Of a stretch of 64,000 nt of DNA, positions 18,518 to 26,436 are shown one piece after another. The stretch's first letter is position 1, and each line of letters begins with the position of its first letter. Under the pieces are notes generated by a model that saw only the letters and a program-made list of their open reading frames with translations, had not been told where the DNA came from and did no database searches. A program made the translations under genes and the position numbers. Source of the stretch: Nocardioides sp. Root1257 (GTDB lineage: Bacteria; Actinomycetota; Actinomycetes; Propionibacteriales; Nocardioidaceae); assembly GCF_001425175.1 (NCBI RefSeq), contig NZ_LMDV01000001.1:558001-622000 (forward strand), read 5' to 3'.

Positions 18518-19882
18518 GTGCGAGCGGTGGCGTCGGTGCTGCACCTCGACCTCGACGCGTTCTTCGCGGCGGTCGAGCAGCGGGACAAGCCGTCCCTGCG
18601 CGGCAAACCGGTCGTCGTCGGCGGTGTCGGCGGTCGTGGCGTGGTGTCGACGGCGTCCTACGAGGCGCGCCGCTACGGCGTCCGCTCCGCCATGTCGACC
18701 CGCGAGGCCCGGGCGCGCTGCCCGCACGCGGCGTTCCTCTCCGGGCGCTTCCACGCCTACCGCTCGACCAGCGACCAGGTGATGGGCGTGCTGCGCTCGA
18801 TCTCGCCGCTCGTCGAGCCGCTCTCGCTCGACGAGGCGTTCGTCGACCTGGCCGCCGCCGACGTCGTCGCGCACCCCGGACTCACGGACCTGTCCCTGCC
18901 ATCGGTCACGGCGTTCGCCGAGGAGCTGCGGACCCGGATCACCGAGGTGACCGGCGGGCTGACCGCGTCCGTCGGGATCGGCACATCGAAGTTCATCGCG
19001 AAGGTCGCCAGTGACCTTGACAAGCCCGACGGGCTGGTCGTCGTCCCGCCCGGCACCGAGCAGGACCTCCTGCGCCCGATGAGCGTCACCGTGATCCCCG
19101 GGGTCGGTCCGGCCACCGCGGAGCGACTGCGTCGGGCCGGCGTGCACACGGTCGCGGAGCTCGAGATGCTCAGCGAGGACGAGCTGGTCCGACTCCTCGG
19201 CAAGGCCAGCGGCCACTGGCTGCACAGCCTCGCCCGGGCCCAGGACGACCGGCCGGTCGTGGCCGAGCGCGAGGCCAAGTCGGTGAGCGTCGAGGGGACC
19301 TACGACCACGACCTCACCGACCGCAGCCTGATGGAGCACCTGCTGACCCGGCAGGCGGCCGACGTCGCCCGCCGGCTGCGCAAGAGCGGTCTGTCCGGGC
19401 GCACCGTGACGATCAAGGTGCGGATGCACGACTTCACGACGCTGAGCCGGTCCTCGACCCTCGCCTCCCCCACCGACACCGCCGCCACGATCGCCCGGCT
19501 GGCGCGCGGCCTGCTCGCCGACCTGGACACCTCCGGCGGCGTACGCCTGCTCGGCGTCGGCGTCTCCGGGCTCGCCGACTGGGTGCAGGAGGACCTCTTC
19601 GGCGAGACGGCCGAGGAGGACGACGAGCTGCCCGAGGTCGAGGTGCCGCACCACTCGCGACGGGCCTGGGCGCCGGGCATGGACGTCGAGCACGCCGAGA
19701 TGGGCCGCGGCTGGGTGTGGGGCTCGGGTCGCGGCGTCGTGACCGTGCGGTTCGAGACCGCGGCGAGCCCGGCCGGGCCGGTACGCAGCTATGCCGAGGA
19801 CGACCCGGAGCTCAGTCCGTGGACCCCGCCCGAAGCTGGAGAGCAGAGTCCCGGCGAGCAGGGCCCGGACGAGCAGGAGTGA
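18518..19882 (+). CDS. dinB: DNA polymerase IV (Y-family translesion polymerase)
   Basis: 454 residues. Catalytic motifs of Y-family polymerases are intact: HLDLDAFFAAVEQ (first aspartates), SLDEAFVDL (second metal site), SVGIGTSKFIAKVASDLDKP, and the HhH motif VIPGVGPATAERL. A little-finger domain follows. The C-terminal extension after residue about 370 is acidic and Gly/Pro-rich and includes a segment (HAEMGRGWVWGSGRGVVTVR) seen in some actinobacterial DinB proteins. A beta-clamp motif candidate is QEDLFG near residue 360. It performs error-prone bypass of lesions. The 3' end overlaps the convergent pxpC by 71 bp. Confidence 0.95.
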   Translation: MRAVASVLHLDLDAFFAAVEQRDKPSLRGKPVVVGGVGGRGVVSTASYEARRYGVRSAMSTREARARCPHAAFLSGRFHAYRSTSDQVMGVLRSISPLVEPLSLDEAFVDLAAADVVAHPGLTDLSLPSVTAFAEELRTRITEVTGGLTASVGIGTSKFIAKVASDLDKPDGLVVVPPGTEQDLLRPMSVTVIPGVGPATAERLRRAGVHTVAELEMLSEDELVRLLGKASGHWLHSLARAQDDRPVVAEREAKSVSVEGTYDHDLTDRSLMEHLLTRQAADVARRLRKSGLSGRTVTIKVRMHDFTTLSRSSTLASPTDTAATIARLARGLLADLDTSGGVRLLGVGVSGLADWVQEDLFGETAEEDDELPEVEVPHHSRRAWAPGMDVEHAEMGRGWVWGSGRGVVTVRFETAASPAGPVRSYAEDDPELSPWTPPEAGEQSPGEQGPDEQE

Positions 19883-20690
19883 ACCGGACCGCCTCGCCCG
19901 GCCGGAGCTGCGCGCACTGCCACAGGTCGTCCTCCTCGACGACGGCCAGTACCGGGTAGCCCCCGGTCGGTGGGTGATCGGCCAGGAACACGATCGGCAC
20001 CCCGTCCGGCGGCACCTGCACCGCGCCGAGCACCATCCCCTCGCTGGGCAGCTCGTCGGTGCGGATCCGCGGGATCGACGGCCCGTCGAGGCGCAGCCCG
20101 ATCCGGTTGGAGTCGGCGGCCACGGCGTACGACGTGGCGCAGAGCCGCTCGATCGCGTCGTCGGCGAACCAGTCAGCGCGCGGCCCGACCCGCACCCGCA
20201 GCGGACCGCGGCGCGGCGGTCGAGGTGCGTCCAGCGGTCGCGGCTGGCCGTGCGGCTCTCCCACCGGAAGCACGGTCCCGGCCTCGACCCGCGGCGGGCC
20301 GACCCAGGCCAGGGTGTCGGTGGACCGCGAGCCCAGCACAGGCGGCACGGCGATGCCGCCAGCCACGGCGACGTAGCTGCAGACCCCGCTGGTGGGTGTC
20401 TCGACGCGGAGCGTGGCGCCGGCGGCGAGCCACTCGGCCCGGGCGTGGTCCCGGCCGGCGCCCGTGACCGCGACCCAGCATCCGCCGTCCTCGGCACGCA
20501 GCTCCAGTCCACCGAGGACGGCCTCGAGCACGGCCGCGTCGGCGTCGTTGCCGGCGAGCCGGTTGGCGAGCGCGGCGGCGGGGGCGTCGAGGGCGCCCGC
20601 CCGGGCGACCCCGAGGTGAGCGAGGCCGTGGCGGCCGCGGTCCTGGACGGTCACCAGCGGGCCGGTGGCGAGCACGTGGAGGGCGGTCAT
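19812..20690 (-). CDS. pxpC: 5-oxoprolinase subunit C (biotin-dependent carboxyltransferase/KipA family)
   Basis: 292 residues. LATGPLVTVQDRGRHGLAHL with GVARAGALDAPAAALANRL is the classic start of PxpC/YbgK/KipA. With PxpA and PxpB it forms the ATP-dependent 5-oxoprolinase that opens 5-oxoproline (pyroglutamate) to glutamate. The start ATG at 20690 overlaps the pxpB stop by 4 bp, so translation is coupled. The last 71 bp overlap the convergent dinB, and the corresponding tail (about 23 residues) is low complexity. A stop a little earlier in other species would not surprise me. Confidence 0.92.
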   Translation of the reverse strand: MTALHVLATGPLVTVQDRGRHGLAHLGVARAGALDAPAAALANRLAGNDADAAVLEAVLGGLELRAEDGGCWVAVTGAGRDHARAEWLAAGATLRVETPTSGVCSYVAVAGGIAVPPVLGSRSTDTLAWVGPPRVEAGTVLPVGEPHGQPRPLDAPRPPRRGPLRVRVGPRADWFADDAIERLCATSYAVAADSNRIGLRLDGPSIPRIRTDELPSEGMVLGAVQVPPDGVPIVFLADHPPTGGYPVLAVVEEDDLWQCAQLRPGEAVRFTPARPGPARRDSALQLRAGSTD

Positions 20691-21280
20691 CGCGGGACGA
20701 ACCGCACTCGGGTGCCGGGCGCCAGCAGCGCCGGCCGGTCACGGGTCGGGTCCCACAGCGTCACCGCGGTGCGGCCGAGGAGCCGCCAGCCGCCGGGCGA
20801 CGCGGTCGGGTAGACGCCGCACCACGTGCCGGCGAGGCCGACCGAGCCGGGCTCGACCCGCGCACGCGGCGCCTCCAGCCGGGGTACGGCGAGGTCCGCC
20901 GGCAGTCCCGACAGGTAGGAGAAGCCGGGAGCGAAACCGCAGAACGCGGCGACGTACTCCACCTCGGAGTGGCGGGTGACCACGCCGGCCACGTCGGTCC
21001 CCCAGGCGTCGGCCACGAAACCCAGGTCGGGCCCGTCGTACACCACGGGCACCTCGACCCGCTCCCCCTCGGGTGGTCGGCCCGAGGGACTCCAGCCGGC
21101 GAGCAGGTCGCGGAGGGCCGCCGGGTCGGCGACCCCGTCGAAGAGCACCGTCCGGGCCGCGGGCACCACCTCACCCGCGTCGACGCCGGTCGATCGCGCC
21201 CAGGTCGCGAGGTCGAGGGCCTGGACGGCGTCGCGAACCTCCGCGAGGACCGCGGAGCGGCCGACAGGGTGCAGGTGCAT
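20687..21280 (-). CDS. pxpB: 5-oxoprolinase subunit B (KipI family)
   Basis: 197 residues beginning MHLHPVGRSAVLAEVRDAVQ. The conserved VPVVYDGPDLGFVADAWG and FCGFAPGFSYLSGLP segments are diagnostic of PxpB/KipI (allophanate hydrolase subunit 1 family). It works with PxpC, encoded with a 4-bp overlap downstream, and with PxpA. PxpA in most bacteria is in the same operon, but here it lies about 1 kb upstream beyond a lipoprotein gene. Confidence 0.92.
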   Translation of the reverse strand: MHLHPVGRSAVLAEVRDAVQALDLATWARSTGVDAGEVVPAARTVLFDGVADPAALRDLLAGWSPSGRPPEGERVEVPVVYDGPDLGFVADAWGTDVAGVVTRHSEVEYVAAFCGFAPGFSYLSGLPADLAVPRLEAPRARVEPGSVGLAGTWCGVYPTASPGGWRLLGRTAVTLWDPTRDRPALLAPGTRVRFVPR

Positions 21281-21700
21281 GAGGCCAGTCTGGTGCAGTT
21301 CACACAGACGTCACGCGGACGGCGTTGCGCGTGGACCGGGTCGCGTCCACCATGAAATGGATGAAGGGCCCCCGGTGGTATGAGCACCAGGGGCCCTTCG
21401 CTTCGACCGGCTCGGTGACGTCCGGTCGACCGGGCTCTCGCCACCATCCCGCCGTCCCCGTCACCGGGCCGGCGCCGTGGGTTGCCCCGCGGTGCGGATC
21501 GTGGTTCCTGTCCGATCCCCAGACCCCCGTTGCCGGTGATCTGGTGAGGAGAGTTCTACGTGGTCCGCGTCACACCCCGCAAGGGGTCGCGCGAAGATTC
21601 CGGCGGTCCTACAGGCTCGTCCACAGGTCGGGGTCGCTCATCCACAACAGGAGCCGACTCTCCACAGACCGCGGTCCAGACCTGTGGGCAGACCTGTGGA
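21281..21700. other. 420-bp intergenic region without a gene
   Basis: Between the pxpB start and the lipoprotein stop. It holds a strong hairpin (21363-21399), about 200 bp in which I see nothing (21400-21610), and a cluster of DnaA-box-like TCCACA motifs (21617-21703). No convincing ORF, tRNA or IS remnant was found on either strand. Confidence 0.6.
21363..21399. terminator. Strong GC-rich terminator-like hairpin
   Basis: Arms GAAGGGCCCC and GGGGCCCTTC, a single C-A mismatch, then GGTG/CACC closing a 7-nt loop (GTATGAG). Located 83 bp upstream of pxpB. It could end the lipoprotein transcript (transcribed leftwards) or insulate pxpB. Confidence 0.65.
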
Positions 21701-21703
21701 TCA
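21617..21703. repeat. Cluster of five DnaA-box-like motifs
   Basis: TCCACA/TGTGGA cores at 21617-21625 (TCGTCCACA), 21638-21646 (TCATCCACA), 21658-21666 (CTCTCCACA), 21683-21691 (reverse, TGTGGGCAG) and 21695-21703 (reverse, TGTGGATCA). Three differ from TTATCCACA or TTGTCCACA at one base. A 10-bp direct repeat AGACCTGTGG occurs at 21678 and 21690. No dnaA or dnaN is near, so this is not the origin. Confidence 0.4.
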
Positions 21704-22234
21704 GGACTCGAGGGAGACGGTGCCGTCCAGGTCCTTGACCCGGAGCGTGACGTCCTGGCTGTCGTCGCCGAAGAGGAGCGTGCAGCCGAAGGTGGTGTCG
21801 GGGTCCTGCACGATCACGGCGTCGTCGCCGCAGTCGGCCTCCGCGTCGGCCAGGCCCTGGTCGGTCGCCTGCTGCAGGAGGTAGTCGACGACCTTGTCGG
21901 TCGAGATGATCGCCTGCGCGGGCGCGATGTCGAACTTCACGTCGTCGTCGGTGACCGTGGTGAAGGTGACCGTGTACGGCGCCTCCACCCCCTCGATCGT
22001 GACGGTGCACTCGATCGACGCACCCTTCTCCGGGTCGGAGTCGTCGGGGCAGCTCGCGTCGGAGACATCGAGGTCCGGGGTCACGTCCTGCTGGGCCTTC
22101 TGCACCTGGTCCGCGACGTCGGCGGGGTCGTAGCCCCCGCCTCCGACCGAGACGGATCCGCTGCAGGCGCCGAGAGCGAGGAGGACGGGGGCGATGGCGG
22201 CCGCGGTCAGTGCGCGGCGGAGCGTCATGGTCAC
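21701..22234 (-). CDS. DUF4333 domain-containing lipoprotein
   Basis: 177 residues. Signal peptide with lipobox LALGAC (Cys about residue 24) predicts a lipid-anchored, extracytoplasmic protein. Two DUF4333-like halves follow: each has the pattern of an acidic segment, a cysteine (ASCPDDSDPEKG; ADCGDDAVIVQ) and a second cysteine (ASIECTVTIEG; TTFGCTLLFGD), so each half probably holds one disulfide. Function of DUF4333 is unknown. It interrupts the pxp genes: pxpA lies just upstream on the same strand (46 bp), pxpB about 420 bp downstream. Confidence 0.85.
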   Translation of the reverse strand: MTMTLRRALTAAAIAPVLLALGACSGSVSVGGGGYDPADVADQVQKAQQDVTPDLDVSDASCPDDSDPEKGASIECTVTIEGVEAPYTVTFTTVTDDDVKFDIAPAQAIISTDKVVDYLLQQATDQGLADAEADCGDDAVIVQDPDTTFGCTLLFGDDSQDVTLRVKDLDGTVSLES

Positions 22235-22280
22235 CCGGTCATGATCGGGCGTGCGGGTCGGGCGCTGAGCGGTTTCCCCG

Positions 22281-22997
22281 CTACAGCCCCTGCAGTTCCA
22301 GACCAGCGCCGACCAGGGCCCGACGTACGGCGGCGGCGTGGGCGACCGCGCCCGGACTGTCCCCGTGCAGGCAGAGCGAGTCGACGGTCCCGGCCAGCGC
22401 GAGGGCCTGCGCCACGATCGCGCCCTCCTCGGTGACCAGGGCGCCGGACTCCGAGCGCGGGACCAGCCGGCCGTCGGGCGTGTAGCCGCGGTCCGGGAAG
22501 CCCTCGAGCAAGGTCGTGCGACCGGCCTCCGCCGCCAGGGCGAGCAGCCGGCCGGGCATCCCCAGCACCGGGAGGGGGCCTCCCCCGTCGAGCACCGAGC
22601 CGTCGAGCACCGCCCGCGCCTGCTCCTCGTCCTCGAGGACGCGGTGGTAGAGCGCGCCGTGCGGCTTGAGGTAGCGCACCGTCGTACCCGCCGCCGCTGC
22701 GATCTCGGCCAGGGTGCCGACCTGGTCGGCGACCTGCTCGCGGAGCACGTCGTACGTCACGTCGCGCCGCACCCGCCCGAAGTGCTCCCGGTCGTCGTAC
22801 GACACCTGCGCGCCGACCGAGACCCCGAGCCGCGCGGCCTCCTCGCAGACCGCGCGCATGATCGCGGCGCTGCCGGCGTGGTAGCCGCACGCCACGTTGG
22901 CGCTGGTGACGACGGCGAGCAGCGCGGCGTCGTCGGTGACCTCCTCGCCGAGGTCGGCGTTCAGGTCGATGGTCTGCCTGCTCGAGGGGGCGTGCAC
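22281..22997 (-). CDS. pxpA: 5-oxoprolinase subunit A (LamB/YcsF family)
   Basis: 238 residues. IDLNADLGEE, SANVACGYHAGSAAIMR, GAQVSYDDREHFGRV, VRYLKPHGALYH and FPDRGYTPDGRLVPRS are all hallmark PxpA/YcsF segments. The protein hydrolyses activated 5-oxoproline together with PxpB and PxpC. The GTG start at 22997 lies six bases downstream of a TAGCGT box on the minus strand, matching the local leaderless pattern. The start codon is only 22 bp from that of the divergent ptrB, and the two -10 boxes overlap. Confidence 0.93.
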   Translation of the reverse strand: MHAPSSRQTIDLNADLGEEVTDDAALLAVVTSANVACGYHAGSAAIMRAVCEEAARLGVSVGAQVSYDDREHFGRVRRDVTYDVLREQVADQVGTLAEIAAAAGTTVRYLKPHGALYHRVLEDEEQARAVLDGSVLDGGGPLPVLGMPGRLLALAAEAGRTTLLEGFPDRGYTPDGRLVPRSESGALVTEEGAIVAQALALAGTVDSLCLHGDSPGAVAHAAAVRRALVGAGLELQGL

Positions 22998-23003
22998 GCC
23001 CCG

Positions 23004-23013
23004 ACGCTATCGT
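23004..23013. promoter_or_regulatory. Overlapping divergent leaderless -10 boxes (pxpA/ptrB)
   Basis: TAGCGT on the minus strand (23004-23009) is six bases before the pxpA GTG; TATCGT on the plus strand (23008-23013) is six bases before the ptrB ATG. The boxes share two bases. Each promoter's -35 region must lie inside the other gene's coding start, so RNA polymerase could not occupy both at once. Confidence 0.5.
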
Positions 23014-23019
23014 CGCGAC

Positions 23020-25155
23020 ATGCAACCCCCCGTCGCCGAGAAGCGCACCACCAGCACCGAGATCCACGGCCACACCCGCACCGACGACTACGAGTGGTTG
23101 CGCGACAAGGAGTCGCCCGAGGTCACGGCCTACCTCGAGGCCGAGAACGAGTTCACCCAGGAGCAGACCGCCCACCTCGCCGACCTGCGGCAGGCGATCT
23201 TCGACGGCATCAAGGCGCGCACCCGCGAGACCGACCTGTCGGTGCCCACGCGCAACCGCGGCTTCTGGTACTACGGGCGCTCCTTCGAGGGCAAGGAGTA
23301 CGGCGCGAGCTGCCGCGTCCCGGTCACGGACCAGGACGACTGGACTCCCCCGAGGCCCGCTGAGGACACCACCCCCGACCAGCCCGCGCTGCCCGGCGAG
23401 CAGGTGCTGCTCGACCTCGACGCCCTCGCCGAGGGGCACGAGTTCTTCTCGCTCGGCGGCTCGTCCGTCAGCCCCGACACGACGCTGCTGGCCTACTCCA
23501 CCGACGTCGTCGGCGACGAGCGGTACACGATCCGGGTCAAGGACCTCGCGACCGGCGAGCTGCACGCCGACGAGATCGTGGGCGTGATCGGCGGCGCCAC
23601 CTGGGACCGCGCGAGCGAGAACTTCTACTACACGACCCTCGACGACTCCTGGCGTGCCGACAAGATCTGGCGGCACCGGCTCGGGACCACCCAGGAGGAG
23701 GACGAGCTGGTCCACCACGAGACCGACGGCCGCTTCTGGGTCGGCGTGGGGCGCACCCGCACGGACCGCTTCCTGGTGATCGCGTCGGGCTCGAAGACGA
23801 CGAGCGAGTACCGGTTCCTCGACGCCGACGACCCCGACGCCGGCTGGCGGGTCTTCTCCGAGCGGGTCGAGGGGCTCGAGTACTCCCTGGACCACGCCGT
23901 GATCGCCGGCGAGGACCTGTTCCTGGTGATGCACAACCACACCGGCCCCGACTTCGAGCTGGCCACCGCGCCCGTCGCACCCACCCCGGCGGCGGGCTGG
24001 CGGCCGCTCATCGCGCACGACCCCGCCGTACGCCTCGAGGACGTGGACGCGTTCGCCGGCCACCTCGTCGTGCACCAGCGCAGCGAGGGGCTGACCCAGC
24101 TGCGCATCCTCGAGCTCCACGACGAGGGCGTCGCGGACGACTACCTCGTCGAGTTCGACCACGAGATCTACACCGTCGGCTCGGCGGGCAACCCGGGCTT
24201 CCACCAGCCCACCGTGCGGCTGGGCTACACGACGATGGCGGTGCCGCCGTCGGTCTACGACTACGACGTGCGCAGCCGCGAGCTCACGCTGCTACGGCGT
24301 ACGCCGGTGCTGGGCGGGTACGACGCCGCCGACTACGAGGAGCACCGGCTCTGGGCGACCGCCGAGGACGGCGCGCGGGTGCCGATCTCGATCGTGGCCC
24401 GTCGCGGGCGGACCGGCCCGGTGCCGACGCTGCTCTACGGGTACGGCGCCTACGAGGCGTCGATGGACCCCTACTTCTCGATCGCGCGGCTCGCGATGCT
24501 CGACCGCGGCGCGGCGTTCGCGATCGCGCACGTGCGCGGCGGCGGCGAGATGGGGCGGCACTGGTACGACGACGGCAAGCTCTTCGCCAAGCAGCACACG
24601 TTCTCCGACTTCGTCGCCTGCGCCCGCCACCTCGTCGAGGCCGGCTGGACCACCGCGGACACCCTGGTGGCCGAGGGCGGCAGCGCCGGCGGCCTGCTGA
24701 TGGGCGCGGTCGCCAACCAGGCGCCCGAGCAGTTCGCGGGCATCGTCGCGCAGGTGCCGTTCGTGGATGCGCTCACCACCATGCTCGACGCCACCCTGCC
24801 GCTCACCGTCACGGAGTACGACGAGTGGGGCAACCCCGAGGACGACCCGGCGGTCTTCGACTACATGGCGTCGTACGCGCCCTACGACAACGTCGCGGCG
24901 GTGGACTACCCCCCGATCCTCGCCGAGACCTCACTCAACGACACCCGGGTCCTCTACGTGGAGCCCGCGAAGTGGATCGCGCGGCTGCGCGCGACGGCCG
25001 TCGGGCGTCGGGACTTCCTGCTCCGGACCGAGATGTCGGCCGGTCACGGCGGCGTCTCCGGGCGTTACAAGTCGTGGCACGACCGGGCGTTCACGCTCGC
25101 CTGGATCCTCGACCGGATGGGCCTGGCCGGGGCTGAACCCTCAGCTCGCCCCTGA
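23020..25155 (+). CDS. ptrB: Oligopeptidase B (S9A prolyl oligopeptidase family)
   Basis: 711 residues, cytoplasmic. N-terminal beta-propeller (starts TTSTEIHGHTRTDDYEWLRD) and C-terminal alpha/beta hydrolase. Catalytic serine in EGGSAGGLLMG (about residue 556), aspartate in SLNDTRVLYVEPAKW, histidine in SAGHGGVSGRYKSWHD. The EPAKW segment is characteristic of oligopeptidase B, which cleaves short peptides after Lys/Arg. The frame opens upstream at 22897 inside antisense pxpA; ATG 23020 is chosen from the conserved N-terminus and the leaderless -10 box. Confidence 0.92.
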   Translation: MQPPVAEKRTTSTEIHGHTRTDDYEWLRDKESPEVTAYLEAENEFTQEQTAHLADLRQAIFDGIKARTRETDLSVPTRNRGFWYYGRSFEGKEYGASCRVPVTDQDDWTPPRPAEDTTPDQPALPGEQVLLDLDALAEGHEFFSLGGSSVSPDTTLLAYSTDVVGDERYTIRVKDLATGELHADEIVGVIGGATWDRASENFYYTTLDDSWRADKIWRHRLGTTQEEDELVHHETDGRFWVGVGRTRTDRFLVIASGSKTTSEYRFLDADDPDAGWRVFSERVEGLEYSLDHAVIAGEDLFLVMHNHTGPDFELATAPVAPTPAAGWRPLIAHDPAVRLEDVDAFAGHLVVHQRSEGLTQLRILELHDEGVADDYLVEFDHEIYTVGSAGNPGFHQPTVRLGYTTMAVPPSVYDYDVRSRELTLLRRTPVLGGYDAADYEEHRLWATAEDGARVPISIVARRGRTGPVPTLLYGYGAYEASMDPYFSIARLAMLDRGAAFAIAHVRGGGEMGRHWYDDGKLFAKQHTFSDFVACARHLVEAGWTTADTLVAEGGSAGGLLMGAVANQAPEQFAGIVAQVPFVDALTTMLDATLPLTVTEYDEWGNPEDDPAVFDYMASYAPYDNVAAVDYPPILAETSLNDTRVLYVEPAKWIARLRATAVGRRDFLLRTEMSAGHGGVSGRYKSWHDRAFTLAWILDRMGLAGAEPSARP

Positions 25156-25237
25156 GAAGTCCCTGAGAGTACGTCGCCGACGCAACTCCTGAGGCCTCTC
25201 GCACGTCGTCAGGGGTGAAGGGTCCACGTTTGCAGCG

Positions 25238-25263
25238 GGAATCCAGCGGACACCGTGGACGTT
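25238..25263 (+). promoter_or_regulatory. SigR/SigH-type promoter of sigB (GGAAT-N18-GTT)
   Basis: GGAAT at 25238-25242 and GTT at 25261-25263 are separated by exactly 18 bases, the consensus of the thiol-stress ECF sigma SigR (Streptomyces) / SigH (Mycobacterium). It lies 56 bp before the sigB ATG. Confidence 0.6.
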
Positions 25264-25318
25264 GTTGAAGACGTGTGAGGACGCAGTGGCGTCGTCACCG
25301 ACGGAAGGAGGGCGTCCC

Positions 25319-26275
25319 ATGGCTACACGTACCGCGCCGGGCCGAACGCGCGAGATCGAGGGCCGCGACAGCGTCGGCCTCTACCTCGACGAGATCGCCC
25401 GCAACCCCCTGCTGGACGCCGAGTCCGAGGTCGAGCTCTCCAAGGCGATCGAGGTCGGCCTGATGGCCGAGCACCTGCTCGCCGAGGGCCGCGTCGGTCG
25501 CAAGAAGGGCGGCGCCCCGATGTCGGCCTCCCAGGAGGAGCTCGAGTGGCTCGCCGAGGAGGGCCAGAAGGCCGTCCAGACGTTCATCACCGCCAACCTG
25601 CGGCTGGTCGTCTCGATCGCCCGCAAGTACGGCCGGGCCCAGATGCCGATGCTCGACCTGATCCAGGAGGGCAACACCGGCCTGATCCGTGCGGTCGAGA
25701 AGTTCGACTACACCAAGGGCTACAAGTTCTCGACGTACGCCACCTGGTGGGTGCGGCAGGCGATCACCCGCGGCATCGCGCAGCAGGCTCGCGTCGTACG
25801 CCTCCCCGTGCACGTCGTCGAGGAGCTCAACCAGGTCGGCGGCGCCCGCCGTACGCTCGAGCGCCAGCTGGGCCGGGACCCCGACCCGCAGGAGATCGCG
25901 AACGAGCTCGGCATGAGCATCGACCGCGTCCTCGACCTGATGGCCTGGGGCCGCGAGCACGTCAGCCTGGACTCGCCGATCGACGAGGACGGCGACACCT
26001 CGCTGGGTGACCTGATGGCGCAGGAGACCTCGCCGGGTCCCGACCTGACCGTCCTCGACGTGGAGTCGCGCGAGCGGCTCAACTCGCTGGTCGGCCAGCT
26101 CGACGACCGCGCCGCGGACATCATCCGCTCGCGCTACGGCTTGGTCGACGGTCGGCAGCACAAGCTCGCCGACATCGGTCTGAAGCACGGCATCTCCGCC
26201 GAGCGGGTCCGGCAGCTGGAGCGCGAGGCGCTCCAGAAGCTGCGCCGCCTCGGCGACCCCGACCTGGCTGCCTGA
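25319..26275 (+). CDS. sigB: RNA polymerase sigma factor SigB-type (group 2)
   Basis: 318 residues. Regions 1.2 (DSVGLYLDEIARNPLLDAES), 2 ([20 protein letters not shown]), 3 and 4 (HGISAERVRQLEREALQKLR) are present but the long N-terminal extension of RpoD is missing, which marks a non-essential group 2 sigma such as SigB of mycobacteria. GGAAGGAGGGCG is the ribosome site before the ATG at 25319. The upstream SigR/SigH-like promoter agrees with stress induction known for mycobacterial sigB. A terminator hairpin follows the gene. Confidence 0.93.
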   Translation: MATRTAPGRTREIEGRDSVGLYLDEIARNPLLDAESEVELSKAIEVGLMAEHLLAEGRVGRKKGGAPMSASQEELEWLAEEGQKAVQTFITANLRLVVSIARKYGRAQMPMLDLIQEGNTGLIRAVEKFDYTKGYKFSTYATWWVRQAITRGIAQQARVVRLPVHVVEELNQVGGARRTLERQLGRDPDPQEIANELGMSIDRVLDLMAWGREHVSLDSPIDEDGDTSLGDLMAQETSPGPDLTVLDVESRERLNSLVGQLDDRAADIIRSRYGLVDGRQHKLADIGLKHGISAERVRQLEREALQKLRRLGDPDLAA

Positions 26276-26288
26276 CGGCAACCAGCCG

Positions 26289-26322
26289 CTCGACCCCGTC
26301 CGATCACTCGGGCGGGGTCGAG
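26289..26322. terminator. Terminator after sigB
   Basis: 15-bp arms CTCGACCCCGTCCGA and TCGGGCGGGGTCGAG (one G-T wobble) with a TCAC loop, followed by ACCATTTC. It begins 13 bp after the sigB stop. Confidence 0.75.
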
Positions 26323-26377
26323 ACCATTTCGGGGCCGCCGTTTTCACCGTTTGGTCACCAACCGCAGACCCGGCGGA

Positions 26378-26436
26378 TAGTCCCTGACGTTCTGGCCCCG
26401 GAATCCTCTGAGACGGGACCGAATCGTCAGGGACTA
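26378..26436. repeat. Long-loop inverted repeat at the coaE stop
   Basis: Perfect 12-bp arms TAGTCCCTGACG (26378-26389) and CGTCAGGGACTA (26425-26436) with a 35-nt spacer; the right arm includes the coaE stop codon. Could be a terminator for coaE or a protein-binding site. Confidence 0.5.

Noticed and set aside
15934..19014. 1026-codon open frame on the plus strand
   Set aside because: Antisense to the GCS2 and DUF4192 genes and out of frame with dinB; composition is Arg/Pro/His-rich without any domain.
21617..21703. Chromosomal origin (oriC)
   Set aside because: DnaA-box-like motifs are present, but there is no dnaA, dnaN, rpmH or AT-rich unwinding region nearby.
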